From Sphingorhabdus sp. EL138 (GTDB lineage Bacteria; Pseudomonadota; Alphaproteobacteria; Sphingomonadales; Sphingomonadaceae): a stretch of DNA of 64,000 nucleotides. The notes under the pieces were generated by a model. That model was not told the DNA's origin, searched no databases, and worked only from the letters and a program-made list of their open reading frames with translations. The stretch is from contig NZ_CAMCWY010000004.1 in NCBI RefSeq assembly GCF_945882965.1, positions 78,516-142,515 on the forward strand, given 5' to 3'. Every line of letters starts with the position of its first letter. Positions within the stretch are counted from its first letter, which is position 1. This document shows positions 8,979 through 18,195 of this stretch, one piece after another. The position numbers and the translations under genes are program-made.

Positions 8979-10076
8979 ATGGAAGAAGATATAGCTCTCA
9001 TCCGCAAGATAATCCATGTCGACATGGATGCCTTTTACGCCAGCGTTGAGCAGCGGGATAACCCCGATCTGCGGGGAAAACCTGTCGCCGTCGGCGGTTC
9101 ATCCAAGCGTGGTGTGGTGGCTGCGGCAAGCTATGAAGCGCGGGCGTTCGGTGTGCGCTCGGCCATGCCCTCGGTCACGGCGCAAAGGCAATGCCCCGAC
9201 CTGATTTTCGTCAAGCCAAGGTTTGAGGCCTACAAAGCGGTGTCGCGGCATATTCGCGACATATTCGCGCGGCACACCGACCTCATTCAACCGCTGTCGT
9301 TGGATGAGGCCTATCTTGATGTAACGAATGACAAGCAGGGCATTGGTTCCGCAGTGAAGATCGCCAAGGCGATCCGCGCAGCAATCCGGGACGAGACGGG
9401 GCTGACCGCGAGCGCTGGCATAAGCTACAACAAGTTCATTGCAAAGCTCGCCAGCGACCAGAATAAGCCCGATGGAATGTGCGTTATACTGCCGGACCAA
9501 GGCCCGGCATTCGTAGCTAGCCTGCCGGTCCGCCGGTTTCACGGTGTTGGGCCGCGCACCGCTGAGAAGATGGCAAAGCTTGGCGTAAACACGGGCGCTG
9601 ACCTTGCACTCAAGGATGAAGCGTGGCTGGTGCAGCATTTTGGCAGTTGGGGCGGCTATCTTTTCTGGGCGGCCCGCGGGATTGATCACCGCCCAGTCAA
9701 CGCAAATGCTGTGCGCAAATCTATCGGAGCCGAAAGTACCTATTTTAATGATAAACGCAGCGAGGCCGAACTGCGCGAGGCACTGGAAGAAATCATCGAT
9801 GTCGTTTGGGATCGCATTGACCGATATCAGGCAGAGGGTAGGACATTAGTGTTGAAGGCACGCTATTCGGATTTCCGGACGATCACGCGGTCCCGAACAG
9901 TTGGGCAAGCTTTGTCAGATCGTGCGACTATAGCCCAGCTTGGCCATGCTTTGCTTGATCAAATACTCCCGGTTGAGACGGGGGTCAGACTTCTCGGGCT
10001 GACACTTTCCGGTTTTGTAGACCATAATGAAATCGTCGAGCGTGCAACGCAGCAGGGACAATTTACATTTGCTTGA
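8979..10076 (+). CDS. dinB: DNA polymerase IV, Y-family translesion polymerase
   Basis: 365 residues. The catalytic carboxylates are in DMDAFYASVEQ (residues about 13-23) and SLDEAYLDVT. The thumb has the helix-hairpin-helix VRRFHGVGPRTAEKMAKLG, and the little-finger domain ends with RLLGLTLSGF. It carries out error-prone bypass synthesis. The start is ATG 8979, 13 bases after the acyl-CoA ligase stop. A longer frame overlaps that gene with no family support. No obvious LexA box was seen upstream. Confidence 0.94.
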   Translation: MEEDIALIRKIIHVDMDAFYASVEQRDNPDLRGKPVAVGGSSKRGVVAAASYEARAFGVRSAMPSVTAQRQCPDLIFVKPRFEAYKAVSRHIRDIFARHTDLIQPLSLDEAYLDVTNDKQGIGSAVKIAKAIRAAIRDETGLTASAGISYNKFIAKLASDQNKPDGMCVILPDQGPAFVASLPVRRFHGVGPRTAEKMAKLGVNTGADLALKDEAWLVQHFGSWGGYLFWAARGIDHRPVNANAVRKSIGAESTYFNDKRSEAELREALEEIIDVVWDRIDRYQAEGRTLVLKARYSDFRTITRSRTVGQALSDRATIAQLGHALLDQILPVETGVRLLGLTLSGFVDHNEIVERATQQGQFTFA

Positions 10077-10093
10077 TTGAAAATTGAATTTTT

Positions 10094-10121
10094 TTGTTAT
10101 ATATCATGAAACTGTTATGCT
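10094..10121 (+). promoter_or_regulatory. Putative promoter of the tetR-like gene
   Basis: The 65-base gap after dinB is strikingly AT-rich. TTGTTA (10094-10099) and TATGCT (10116-10121) are 16 bases apart, followed by an AGGA ribosome site 6 bases before ATG 10142. This is consistent with a sigma-70-type promoter but is based on sequence match only. Confidence 0.35.
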
Positions 10122-10141
10122 AATGTAATACAGGATGTAAA

Positions 10142-10786
10142 ATGGCGCGCCCTCAGACAGATATCGATGCTGGAAGAACTGCATTGCTTGAGATGGTTGA
10201 TGACTTGATCCGCAAGCGCGGGTCGGTAGATATCTCAATGACAGATTTGGCGATGGCAGCGGGCATGTCGCCATCCAATCTATATCGCTTTTTTGACAAT
10301 AAAGAAGCGTTGCTTGAGGCTGTGGCCGAGCGTTTTTTTGCCGAAAAAATCCGGATAATGGTTGAGGTAACCGAATCAGACCTGCCTGTGCAGGACAAGA
10401 TGTACCAATATTTTGCGCGGCGTTACCTCGCGATGGTTGACCAATATGAAGCGGAACCAGATCTACTGAAAAGTTACCTTGAAATTGGCCAACAATATTT
10501 TGAGGTTGTCCGCGGCTATGTGGATCTGGGAGATCATTATCTCTCCCTGATTGTCGCAGAAGCTATGGAGCAGGGTTATTTTGAAGGCCTTTCGATTGAT
10601 GAGGCAGTGTCACTCATCAACCAGATGGTGCAGTGTTACACCAACCCGGACGCGCTTTTTTACGTTGGCACGATTAAGTTGAGGGTCGAGAAGCTTGCAA
10701 CGATTGTTGAGACAATTTTTCTTGGGCTAGGCAAAAAATCGTCGGCGCAAAAGCTTGGTCAAACGCAAATCAAGATCGTTTCGTAA
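10142..10786 (+). CDS. TetR/AcrR family transcriptional regulator
   Basis: 214 residues. The N-terminal helix-turn-helix includes ISMTDLAMAAGMSPSNLYRF (about residues 35-54), followed by FDNKEALLEAVAERFF, the standard TetR signature. The C-terminal ligand and dimerisation part is helical and unassigned. It is upstream of a DUF1330 gene and nitronate monooxygenase on the same strand. A 9-bp palindrome in front of the DUF1330 gene is a candidate operator. Confidence 0.9.
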   Translation: MARPQTDIDAGRTALLEMVDDLIRKRGSVDISMTDLAMAAGMSPSNLYRFFDNKEALLEAVAERFFAEKIRIMVEVTESDLPVQDKMYQYFARRYLAMVDQYEAEPDLLKSYLEIGQQYFEVVRGYVDLGDHYLSLIVAEAMEQGYFEGLSIDEAVSLINQMVQCYTNPDALFYVGTIKLRVEKLATIVETIFLGLGKKSSAQKLGQTQIKIVS

Positions 10787-10921
10787 CCGAGCAGATAGCT
10801 CTGCTGTCTGGCAAACGCCCACCTGTGCCGCAACAAAACTCAAGTCTAGCATGCCCCAAAAAGCCCGGCTAGATTTGTACCTACCTCTGAAGCGCATAAT
10901 CACTTTTACAATGTCATAGCG

Positions 10922-10947
10922 CTGATTTAAGCACATGATTAAATCAG
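10922..10947. promoter_or_regulatory. 9-bp palindromic operator candidate upstream of the DUF1330 gene
   Basis: CTGATTTAA and TTAAATCAG are perfect inverted arms separated by 8 bases, ending just before the GAGGGGAGAG ribosome site of the DUF1330 gene. The right half contains TGATTAAATCA, which also occurs upstream of the nitroreductase gene (42513-42523). Confidence 0.45.
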
Positions 10948-10964
10948 AGGGGAGAGAGCCGATC

Positions 10965-11378
10965 ATGCGTGTAGACAATGCTATATTTCCATCAATGGCG
11001 CAGGCTACGTCATTTTTCGGCGGTCCAGAGAACGGGCCGTTTGTCATGGTGAATTTGCTGAAGTTCAAAGACAAGGCGGAATATGCCGATGGCCGCGATT
11101 CCGATCTTTCTGGTGCAGCGGCTTATGCCAGCTACGGTAAAGCTATTCAGGCTTGTTTGGCTGCCGTCGGTGGCCGCCAAATTTACGCCGGGACAGTTAC
11201 TGGAATGATGATTGGTGAAGTTGAGGACGAATGGGACATGATCGCTTTGGTCGAATATCCTTCCCTTGCGGCCATGCAGAAAATGGTGTCTTCGCCTGAA
11301 TATCAAGCCATTGAATCTCATCGTAAAGCTGGGCTTGCTGGCCAATTGAACATCCGCACTAGTCAGATTGGACATTGA
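10965..11378 (+). CDS. DUF1330 family protein
   Basis: 137 residues with the dimeric alpha/beta barrel pattern of DUF1330: GPFVMVNLLKFKDKAEY near the N-terminus, and a central IALVEYPSLAAMQKMVSSPEY, where DUF1330 proteins keep a similar 'yPs..a...f..speY' stretch. A strong GAGGGGAGAG ribosome site precedes ATG 10965. The role is unknown. Its stop is one base before the nitronate monooxygenase start, so the two form an operon. Confidence 0.8.
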   Translation: MRVDNAIFPSMAQATSFFGGPENGPFVMVNLLKFKDKAEYADGRDSDLSGAAAYASYGKAIQACLAAVGGRQIYAGTVTGMMIGEVEDEWDMIALVEYPSLAAMQKMVSSPEYQAIESHRKAGLAGQLNIRTSQIGH

Positions 11379-11379
11379 T

Positions 11380-12321
11380 ATGAAACCGATGAAGAACCGC
11401 ATGACCGACTTGCTCGGGGTCGAATATCCCATCATTCAGGCGCCAATGGGTTGGATTGCGCGGGCGCAACTGGCATCGGCGGTGTCAAACGCAGGCGGGC
11501 TTGGCATCATCGAAACATCCTCGGGGCAGTTGGATGAAGTGCGCGCCGAAATCATCAAAATGCGCGGACTTACCGATAAGCCCTTCGGGGTGAACATCGC
11601 ACAAGCCTTTGTTCGCGACCCGGGCATTGTGGATTTTGTGGTCGACCAAGGCATCAAATTCGTAACAACATCTGCGGGCGACCCCAATAAATATTGCGGT
11701 CCGCTAAAGGCAGCGGGGCTTACAGTTTTTCACGTCGTGCCGACCCTCGCTGGCGCATTGAAAGCCATTGATGCTGGTGTTGACGGTCTTGTCGTCGAAG
11801 GTGGCGAGGGCGGTGGTTTCAAAAATCCGAAGGACGTTGCGCTGATGGTCCTGCTGCCGCTTATCCGGAGCAAAGTTGACGTGCCTATCGTCGCTGCTGG
11901 CGGCATTGTCTGCGGACGGACAATGGCAGCGGCATTTGCGCTTGGCGCAGAGGCCGTACAAATGGGCACACGGATGGTCAGCGCTGCGGAATCGCCTGTG
12001 CACCATAACTGGAAAGACGCCATCATCAACGCGAAGGAAACCGACACGCTGTTCCTCAATCGCCATGGGCCGGGGCCGGCATTACGTGCTTTGCGCACTG
12101 AACGAACAACAAAGCTGGACGTTGAACCAACGGACAATATCATGGGCGAAATGCGTGGTGTGCTTGATTTGTATTTCGGCGGTGACATGGAGGCTGCGAT
12201 CGCTCTTTCCGGGCAAGTGGCCGGACGCATTGATGCGGTGAAACCCGCCAAGCAAATCATCGACGAGGTGATGGAGGAGTTTTATACCGTCATGAACGAT
12301 TTGCTGCGTGACTATCTTTAG
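11380..12321 (+). CDS. Nitronate monooxygenase (2-nitropropane dioxygenase family)
   Basis: 313 residues of an FMN-binding TIM barrel: EYPIIQAPMGWIA at the start, then GLVVEGGEGGGF, VPIVAAGGIVCGRTMAAA and GAEAVQMGTRM (phosphate-binding). The family oxidises alkyl nitronates or propionate-3-nitronate; some members are flavin reductases or enoyl reductases. ATG 11380 follows the DUF1330 stop by one base; an in-frame TTG at 11368 is less likely. The substrate cannot be decided here. Confidence 0.88.
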   Translation: MKPMKNRMTDLLGVEYPIIQAPMGWIARAQLASAVSNAGGLGIIETSSGQLDEVRAEIIKMRGLTDKPFGVNIAQAFVRDPGIVDFVVDQGIKFVTTSAGDPNKYCGPLKAAGLTVFHVVPTLAGALKAIDAGVDGLVVEGGEGGGFKNPKDVALMVLLPLIRSKVDVPIVAAGGIVCGRTMAAAFALGAEAVQMGTRMVSAAESPVHHNWKDAIINAKETDTLFLNRHGPGPALRALRTERTTKLDVEPTDNIMGEMRGVLDLYFGGDMEAAIALSGQVAGRIDAVKPAKQIIDEVMEEFYTVMNDLLRDYL

Positions 12322-12329
12322 GATGTGAA

Positions 12330-12725
12330 TTGGACCCTGTCCTCGAAGAATTTCTAAGCGATCCAGAGGCGGATGCTTCGGCGCTGCACGATGTTGCGCG
12401 GATCAAGGCCATACTGGAACAATGTGGGCGTGATGGCCGTGTGATCAGCTATTCCGAGCTTTTGTTGAACCTCGGCTTCCGCTTCACACGGCCCAAAATG
12501 CGCGCGGTCTGCAAGACGTTAGACAAGATAGACCAGATCACCGCCGACGAAGGCACCCCTGCGCTTGCGGTGCTTGTGGTGCGTGAAGGTGACGGCTTGC
12601 CTGGGCAGGGCTGGTGGACAGGGCGGACCGATTATCAGGGTGAATGGACAGGGCCGCAAGCGCATGCCCATATCCGAAAACTTCAGGACGATGTGTTCGC
12701 ATATTGGCAAAACAAACCGCTTTGA
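12330..12725 (+). CDS. Conserved hypothetical protein, TTG start
   Basis: 131 residues. I do not recognise a defined domain. ISYSELLLNLGFRFTRPKMRAVCKTL looks helical and winged-helix-like. GWWTGRTDYQGEWTGPQAHAHI is Trp/Gly-rich and distinctive. TTG 12330 is the only suitable start, with AGGA 6 bases upstream and 8 bases after the monooxygenase stop. It probably belongs to the same transcript. Confidence 0.7.
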   Translation: MDPVLEEFLSDPEADASALHDVARIKAILEQCGRDGRVISYSELLLNLGFRFTRPKMRAVCKTLDKIDQITADEGTPALAVLVVREGDGLPGQGWWTGRTDYQGEWTGPQAHAHIRKLQDDVFAYWQNKPL

Positions 12726-12755
12726 ATTTGAAACTGATCTGGGACGACGAAACTA

Positions 12756-13574
12756 ATGCAACAGGCAACCGATTTTTTAGATGAGAGCAAGGCGTTATGC
12801 GCTTTGCTGACCTCGCTTTCCGAGGCAGATTTTGAAACGCCAACCCAGTTCAAGGGCTGGACCATCAACAACATCATCCGCCATTTGCACGTCTGGAATA
12901 TCGCAGTCGACCTGTCGTTGCGTGACGAGGCGGCGTTTGGTGCGTTTGTCGCTGCGATGATGGCTGGCGTTCGCGGGGGTAAGTTGCCCGAGTTTGAGGC
13001 GAGCTATCTGGATGGTCTTTCGGGTCATGCATTGCGAAACGCGTGGATGGAGCGTGCAGAAGCCACTGCTGTTGCATTTGCTGCGGCGGATCCGAAGCTT
13101 CGTCTCAAATGGGTTGGCCCTGACATGAGCGCGCTAAGTTCAATCACGGCGCGGCTCATGGAAACTTGGGCACATGGGCAGGCGGTTTACGATATGCTTG
13201 GTGTGGCGCGGCAAGACACTGACCGGATTGGAAATATCGCACGGCTTGGCGTCAATACATGGGGCTTTACTTGGAAAAATCGCCGCAGCGAGCAGCCCGG
13301 CCCGATGCCGAAATTGCGCCTGTTCGCTCCATCCGGCGCGGTTTGGGAATATGGCGAGCCCTCCGAAAGCGGTATGATTTCCGGCAGCGCGACAGAGTTT
13401 TGTCAGGTTGTCACCCAATGCCGGAACATTGCGGACACTGCGCTTGAAGTCACAGGCGAAGTCGCGCATCAATGGATGCGTATTGCACAATGTTTTGCCG
13501 GGCCACCACAAGACCCGCCAACAAAAGGCTCGCGGCATTGCGCCGACAATGCTCAAGGTAAATGGCTATCTTGA
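12756..13574 (+). CDS. TIGR03084 family protein, DinB/maleylpyruvate-isomerase-like
   Basis: 272 residues. The N-terminal half has the helical-bundle pattern with a metal-ligand His in INNIIRHLHVWN and a later His in ETWAHGQAVYD, as in mycothiol-dependent isomerase-like folds. The C-terminal half ends with CRNIADTALEVTGEVAHQWM. The TIGR03084 group is annotated as putative metal-binding; its reaction is unknown. It lies 30 bases after the 131-residue gene and is convergent with the DUF2855 gene. Confidence 0.75.
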   Translation: MQQATDFLDESKALCALLTSLSEADFETPTQFKGWTINNIIRHLHVWNIAVDLSLRDEAAFGAFVAAMMAGVRGGKLPEFEASYLDGLSGHALRNAWMERAEATAVAFAAADPKLRLKWVGPDMSALSSITARLMETWAHGQAVYDMLGVARQDTDRIGNIARLGVNTWGFTWKNRRSEQPGPMPKLRLFAPSGAVWEYGEPSESGMISGSATEFCQVVTQCRNIADTALEVTGEVAHQWMRIAQCFAGPPQDPPTKGSRHCADNAQGKWLS

Positions 13575-13650
13575 ACGGCTTGCGGCAAACCCCATAGTGG
13601 ACATCACGACATTAAAAGCCGTGCGTTTCGTTATTAAGGATGGGCGGTTT

Positions 13651-14739
13651 TTAGGGCTGAATGATTATGCCCTTTTGCGGGTCTGTCCGGCCTTGAAGCG
13701 TCTCTGCAAAGGCGGTTTCGGCGGCCTTCAGTCCTGCACGAATTTCGATGTCCACCACGCCATCGGCTGCAGTTAGAAAGCTTTTCCAACTGCGGCCGAC
13801 GGCTTCGCCAAAACCCTTTGGTCCTAGTTCCTGAATTGTCGCGACCGCGTGATCGGGGGCGAAAAATAGAACTGGTTTTGGTCCAGGCATTTCGCCGCCA
13901 CTTGCGCCAGCACTGTTTGGGCCTCGCGCGTCAACATGGGTGGCTCCGACCAAGCAGCTATATTTTAAATGGCTAACCAACCTCTCGTGAATAGCACGGA
14001 GCAGCCGCGAGTTGCCGGCAAAATCGACGCATACCGACGCGGTCTCGGGCAGTGCGTCGACTTCATCATAGGCCATGACGCCGTCGTACAGGCCAGTCCC
14101 GAGGACAAAGTCCACATTGCCCTTTGAAGTCAGGCCTATGCGCTTTATGCTGGGCGATAAATCCTTCGCCACGCTTGCAAGACCCATCGCCGTTTTGGAT
14201 GAAGCGCTGGTAATGAGCAGGTTTTCTGAGCCAAACCAGCCTTCTCGGCGGAGCATGGCTTCAATCAGGAAGCCGGTTTTGAATAAAGGCCCAAACAACA
14301 TACGCTCCGCCTCTTTTGCGGGTTCATGTTCCGGGTCGGCGGCAAGACGGCTATATTGGTTATAAATTGGGCTCATTGGCTGCCGGTGTGCGGCCATATC
14401 GGTGAAACCACCGGCGCTCACTTTGCCAGGCACGACATCGAGCTGCGTCCCCATCGGTAAATAGCCATAGACGCGCTCGCCAACCGCGATATCGGGGCAA
14501 TGTGATTCTTCAACGACTGCATGGCCCCACATTGGCACGACGCCAAAATCGCCCTCCGCTGGAAAGAAGTTCCAATAGCCGAACTGGTCCCCGATGACGG
14601 CATAAGTGATGTTATTCGCCGTGACGGAGAAGCTCTCGATACGCAAACGAACCGCTTCTTCGCCGAGCGGGTGTAATGCGGCTTCATGCACCTGCGTTTG
14701 TGTCAGCGCCTGTTTGTTTACCCAGATTGTCGATGCCAT
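13651..14739 (-). CDS. DUF2855 family protein, MDR-like
   Basis: 362 residues. The family looks like a degenerate medium-chain reductase: FSVTANNITYAVIGDQFGYW, then VGERVYGYLPMG, and a Rossmann-like LLITSASSKTAMGLA. The reaction is unknown. The start was set at ATG 14739, with AAGGAGGT at ideal spacing, the strongest ribosome site in the region. It is divergent from the ribB-like gene, with paired palindromes in the shared control region. Confidence 0.82.
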   Translation of the reverse strand: MASTIWVNKQALTQTQVHEAALHPLGEEAVRLRIESFSVTANNITYAVIGDQFGYWNFFPAEGDFGVVPMWGHAVVEESHCPDIAVGERVYGYLPMGTQLDVVPGKVSAGGFTDMAAHRQPMSPIYNQYSRLAADPEHEPAKEAERMLFGPLFKTGFLIEAMLRREGWFGSENLLITSASSKTAMGLASVAKDLSPSIKRIGLTSKGNVDFVLGTGLYDGVMAYDEVDALPETASVCVDFAGNSRLLRAIHERLVSHLKYSCLVGATHVDARGPNSAGASGGEMPGPKPVLFFAPDHAVATIQELGPKGFGEAVGRSWKSFLTAADGVVDIEIRAGLKAAETAFAETLQGRTDPQKGIIIQP

Positions 14740-14810
14740 ATTTGGACCTCCTTGCGATTGCATAACCGCCTGAACTTATTCATTCAATGAAAGACTAGAG
14801 ACTCCATTGA

Positions 14811-14824
14811 TCACATTGATGTGA
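14811..14824. promoter_or_regulatory. Palindromic operator candidate 1 (TCACAT-N2-ATGTGA)
   Basis: A perfect 14-base dyad in the divergent region between DUF2855 and the ribB-like gene. Its centre is 31 bases (about three helical turns) from the centre of a second similar palindrome at 14841-14856, which suggests cooperative binding of a regulator. Confidence 0.5.
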
Positions 14825-14840
14825 ATATGTACTTTGACAA

Positions 14841-14856
14841 TCACACTGCAATGTGA
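14841..14856. promoter_or_regulatory. Palindromic operator candidate 2 (TCACA-N6-TGTGA)
   Basis: The second dyad shares the outer TCACA/TGTGA with candidate 1. It directly follows a TTGACA hexamer (14834-14839) and lies 12 bases before the ATG at 14869, so a bound protein could block the promoter. Confidence 0.5.
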
Positions 14857-14868
14857 AAAAGACGAATC

Positions 14869-16170
14869 ATGAGCACTCAACTGATCAATAAACTTCGTAG
14901 CCTCGTCAACGACGGTGGCTTGTCACGGTCTGGCCTAGCCCGTGCTGCTGGCCTACATGCAAACACTTTGCGCGACTTGGATGAGCCGGGCTGGAACCCC
15001 ACCGCTGAAACGCTGCGTAAGTTGGAAAGCTATTTGTTCTCCAACGACGAGACGCCTGCGCTCGTGCCGATTGAGGAAATCATTGAAGAGGCGCGCAATG
15101 GTCGAATGTATATTCTCGTTGATGATGAGGACCGGGAGAATGAGGGCGACCTGATCATTCCAGCGCAAATGGCGACGCCAGACGCGATCAATTTCATGGC
15201 AACGCATGGCCGTGGGCTAATCTGTCTGACCATGACCAAAGCGCGTTGCGAACAGCTTGGCCTGACGCCGATGGCGCGCGAAAACCGCGAGAGCATGCAA
15301 ACAGCCTTCACGGTGTCCATAGAAGCCCGTGAGGGCGTCACGACGGGCATCAGTGCTGCTGATCGGGCCCGAACCATTTCCGTTGCTGTGGACGCCTCTA
15401 TGGGGCCTGATGACATTGTTTCGCCGGGCCATGTCTTTCCGCTCACCGCGCGCGATGGTGGCGTTCTGGTGCGTGCGGGCCATACAGAGGCCGCTGTCGA
15501 CATCAGCAGGCTTGCTGGCCTCAACCCGTCGGGCGTGATTTGTGAAATCATGAAGGATGATGGCACAATGGCGCGGATGGACGATCTCGTCGCTTTCGCC
15601 CGTATGCATAATTTGAAAATGGGGACGATCCGCGATTTGATCGCCTATCGCCGCAAGCACGACCATTTGGTCGAAAAGCGCGCGGAGATGAAGTTCAACA
15701 GCCGCTGGGGCGGCGATTGGGCAGCCATGACCTTTTACAACAAGGCGACGGGCGATGAGACCATCGCTTTGGTCAAGGGCCGCATTGACCCTGAAAAACC
15801 GACATTGGTACGTATGCATACCATGTCGATGTTCGTTGATGTGTTTGGGGAGGATAGTGAGCGTTCTGGCCTGCTGTCCCGCTCGATGGAGGCCATTGCA
15901 GCTGAAGGTGCTGGTGTTATCGTGGTCATCAACAAGCCAATGAAAAACGTCGTTTCCCGCTTCATGCAACTGCGCGCGGAGGGCAAGCAAGCTGGCGCAC
16001 CCGAGATGGAAGAACTGCGCGACTATGGCGGCGGCGCACAAATCCTGACCGAACTAGGCGTGCACGACATGATATTGCTGACCAACACGCACCACACGCT
16101 GGTTGGCCTTGAAGGCTATGGCCTTTCTATTGTAGGTGAGCGGCCTATTCCCGGCACCGGAGGCGAGTAA
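14869..16170 (+). CDS. ribB: HTH - 3,4-dihydroxy-2-butanone-4-phosphate synthase - degenerate GTP cyclohydrolase II fusion
   Basis: 433 residues in three parts. Residues 1-62 are an XRE-like helix-turn-helix ([20 protein letters not shown]). Residues about 67-265 are a complete DHBP synthase with [20 protein letters not shown] and [14 protein letters not shown], which makes the four-carbon riboflavin precursor. Residues about 275-433 align with GTP cyclohydrolase II, but the three zinc cysteines are replaced (the [20 protein letters not shown] region). This domain should not hydrolyse GTP, so another RibA is required. The start codon of ribH overlaps the stop. The HTH may act on the palindromes just upstream. 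Confidence 0.9.
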   Translation: MSTQLINKLRSLVNDGGLSRSGLARAAGLHANTLRDLDEPGWNPTAETLRKLESYLFSNDETPALVPIEEIIEEARNGRMYILVDDEDRENEGDLIIPAQMATPDAINFMATHGRGLICLTMTKARCEQLGLTPMARENRESMQTAFTVSIEAREGVTTGISAADRARTISVAVDASMGPDDIVSPGHVFPLTARDGGVLVRAGHTEAAVDISRLAGLNPSGVICEIMKDDGTMARMDDLVAFARMHNLKMGTIRDLIAYRRKHDHLVEKRAEMKFNSRWGGDWAAMTFYNKATGDETIALVKGRIDPEKPTLVRMHTMSMFVDVFGEDSERSGLLSRSMEAIAAEGAGVIVVINKPMKNVVSRFMQLRAEGKQAGAPEMEELRDYGGGAQILTELGVHDMILLTNTHHTLVGLEGYGLSIVGERPIPGTGGE

Positions 16171-16589
16171 TGGCAAAGTTTCTGATAGTTGAAGCACGGT
16201 TTTATGACCATCTGAACGATATGCTTGTTGCCGGCGCGAAGGCGGCGTTGAAGGCCAAGGGGCATGAGGTGGAGGTAATCACTGTGCCCGGCGCGCTCGA
16301 AATTCCAGGTACAATTGCGATGGCCGCGGAGGCGCAAATATATGATGGCTTCGTCGCCATTGGCGTCGTCATTCGCGGGGAAACCTATCATTTTGAAATC
16401 GTTGCTGGCGAAAGCGCGCGCGGCATCATGGCGTTGACGATGGACGGCATTGCCATCGGTAATGGTATATTGACCGTTGAGAATGAAGCACAAGCCATAG
16501 TGCGCGCCGATCCCAAGCAAAAGGACAAGGGCGGGGAGGCAGCTATTGCCGCGATGGCCTTGCTAAATCTGCAAAATCGTTTCAACTGA
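16170..16589 (+). CDS. ribH: 6,7-dimethyl-8-ribityllumazine synthase
   Basis: 139 residues, slightly short for RibH. Visible elements are [35 protein letters not shown] and [18 protein letters not shown] (substrate loop and catalytic His region). It condenses the RibB product with the pyrimidine intermediate to form lumazine. It overlaps the preceding ribB-type fusion by one base (TAATG), so the pair is translationally coupled. Confidence 0.95.
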   Translation: MAKFLIVEARFYDHLNDMLVAGAKAALKAKGHEVEVITVPGALEIPGTIAMAAEAQIYDGFVAIGVVIRGETYHFEIVAGESARGIMALTMDGIAIGNGILTVENEAQAIVRADPKQKDKGGEAAIAAMALLNLQNRFN

Positions 16590-16593
16590 AACG

Positions 16594-18195
16594 ATGAGCG
16601 CACCGACTTTAACGACACAAATCAACGCTGACTCCGAAGAGTTTAAGGCGCGCAGTGCGCACAACCGGGGATTGCGCGATGAACTTTGGGCCAAAGTCGC
16701 CGAGGCGGCGTTGGGCGGTAATGAAAAGTCGCGTGAGCGCCATACGTCGCGCGGCAAATTGCTGCCGCGTGAGCGCGTCGAACGCCTGCTGGATAGCGGT
16801 TCGCCTTTCCTAGAAATCGGCCAGCTTGCAGCATGCGACCTGTATGATAGCGAAATTCCCGCCGCTGGCCTAATCACGGGAATTGGCCGCGTTTCGGGCC
16901 GGCAGTGCATGATTGTCTGCAATGATGCGACCGTCAAAGGTGGCACTTATTACCCAATGACCGTCAAAAAGCATTTGCGGGCGCAGGAAATTGCCGAGGC
17001 GAACCACTTGCCGTGCATCTATCTGGTTGACAGCGGCGGCGCAAATTTGCCGCATCAGGACGAGGTTTTTCCCGACCGTGACCATTTCGGGCGCATCTTC
17101 TTTAACCAAGCAAATATGAGCGCAAAGGGCATCCCGCAGATCGCCTGCGTCATGGGAAGTTGCACCGCTGGAGGGGCGTATGTGCCCGCCATGTCAGACG
17201 AAAGCGTCATTGTGCGGAACCAAGGCACCATCTTCCTTGCGGGCCCGCCATTGGTCAAGGCCGCGACGGGGGAGGAAATTAGCGCCGAGGATTTGGGCGG
17301 CGGGGACTTGCATGGCCGTAAGTCGGGCGTTGTCGATCATGTCGCCGAAAATGACGAACATGCGTTGACCGTCGTTAGGGATATTATCTCGCATTTAGGG
17401 TCGATCCACAGACCCGACATCGACATAAAAGAACCACGTCCACCAAAATTCGAACCCGAAGAGCTCTACGGTGTCATCCCCGATGACGTGCGCGCGCCTT
17501 ATGACGTCCATGAAGTCATCGCACGGCTGGTCGACGGCGGTGAATTTCATGAGTTCAAGGCCCTGTACGGCACGACGTTGGTCTGCGGCTTCGCGCATAT
17601 CTGGGGGATGCCCGTCGCGATTCTTGCCAATAACGGCGTTTTATTCTCCGAAAGCGCCGTCAAAGGCGCGCATTTCATTGAGCTTGCTTGCCAACGGCGG
17701 ATACCGTTGCTGTTCCTGCAAAACATAAGCGGGTTCATGGTCGGCGGCAAATATGAGGCGGAAGGCATTGCCAAGCATGGCGCGAAGCTCGTCACCGCCG
17801 TTGCCACCGCGAGCGTGCCCAAGATCACTGTGCTGATCGGCGGCAGCTTTGGCGCGGGCAATTACGGCATGTGCGGCCGCGCTTATTCCCCACGCTTCCT
17901 GTTCAGCTGGCCCAATGCGCGGATTTCGGTGATGGGCGGCGAACAAGCGGCCTCCGTGCTCGCGACTGTTCACCGTGATGCCGAAAAATGGACACCAGAA
18001 GAGGCCGAAGCCTTCAAGGCCCCCATTCGCCAGAAATATGAGGATGAAGGCAATCCTTATTACGCGACATCGCGATTGTGGGATGATGGCATCATCGACC
18101 CAGCGCAAACCCGCGATGTGCTTGGCCTAGCCTTCGCAGCCGCACTCAACGCGCCCGTTGAAGAGGCACCCCGTTTCGGGGTGTTCCGGATGTGA
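16594..18195 (+). CDS. Methylcrotonyl-CoA carboxylase, carboxyltransferase (beta) subunit
   Basis: 533 residues of the crotonase-like acyl-CoA carboxyltransferase fold. Features are [16 protein letters not shown], the N-lobe [31 protein letters not shown], and in the C-lobe [20 protein letters not shown] and [20 protein letters not shown]. This pattern is closest to the methylcrotonyl-CoA (leucine pathway) group; geranyl-CoA carboxylase is the main alternative. The stop overlaps the biotin subunit start by 4 bases. Confidence 0.9.
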   Translation: MSAPTLTTQINADSEEFKARSAHNRGLRDELWAKVAEAALGGNEKSRERHTSRGKLLPRERVERLLDSGSPFLEIGQLAACDLYDSEIPAAGLITGIGRVSGRQCMIVCNDATVKGGTYYPMTVKKHLRAQEIAEANHLPCIYLVDSGGANLPHQDEVFPDRDHFGRIFFNQANMSAKGIPQIACVMGSCTAGGAYVPAMSDESVIVRNQGTIFLAGPPLVKAATGEEISAEDLGGGDLHGRKSGVVDHVAENDEHALTVVRDIISHLGSIHRPDIDIKEPRPPKFEPEELYGVIPDDVRAPYDVHEVIARLVDGGEFHEFKALYGTTLVCGFAHIWGMPVAILANNGVLFSESAVKGAHFIELACQRRIPLLFLQNISGFMVGGKYEAEGIAKHGAKLVTAVATASVPKITVLIGGSFGAGNYGMCGRAYSPRFLFSWPNARISVMGGEQAASVLATVHRDAEKWTPEEAEAFKAPIRQKYEDEGNPYYATSRLWDDGIIDPAQTRDVLGLAFAAALNAPVEEAPRFGVFRM

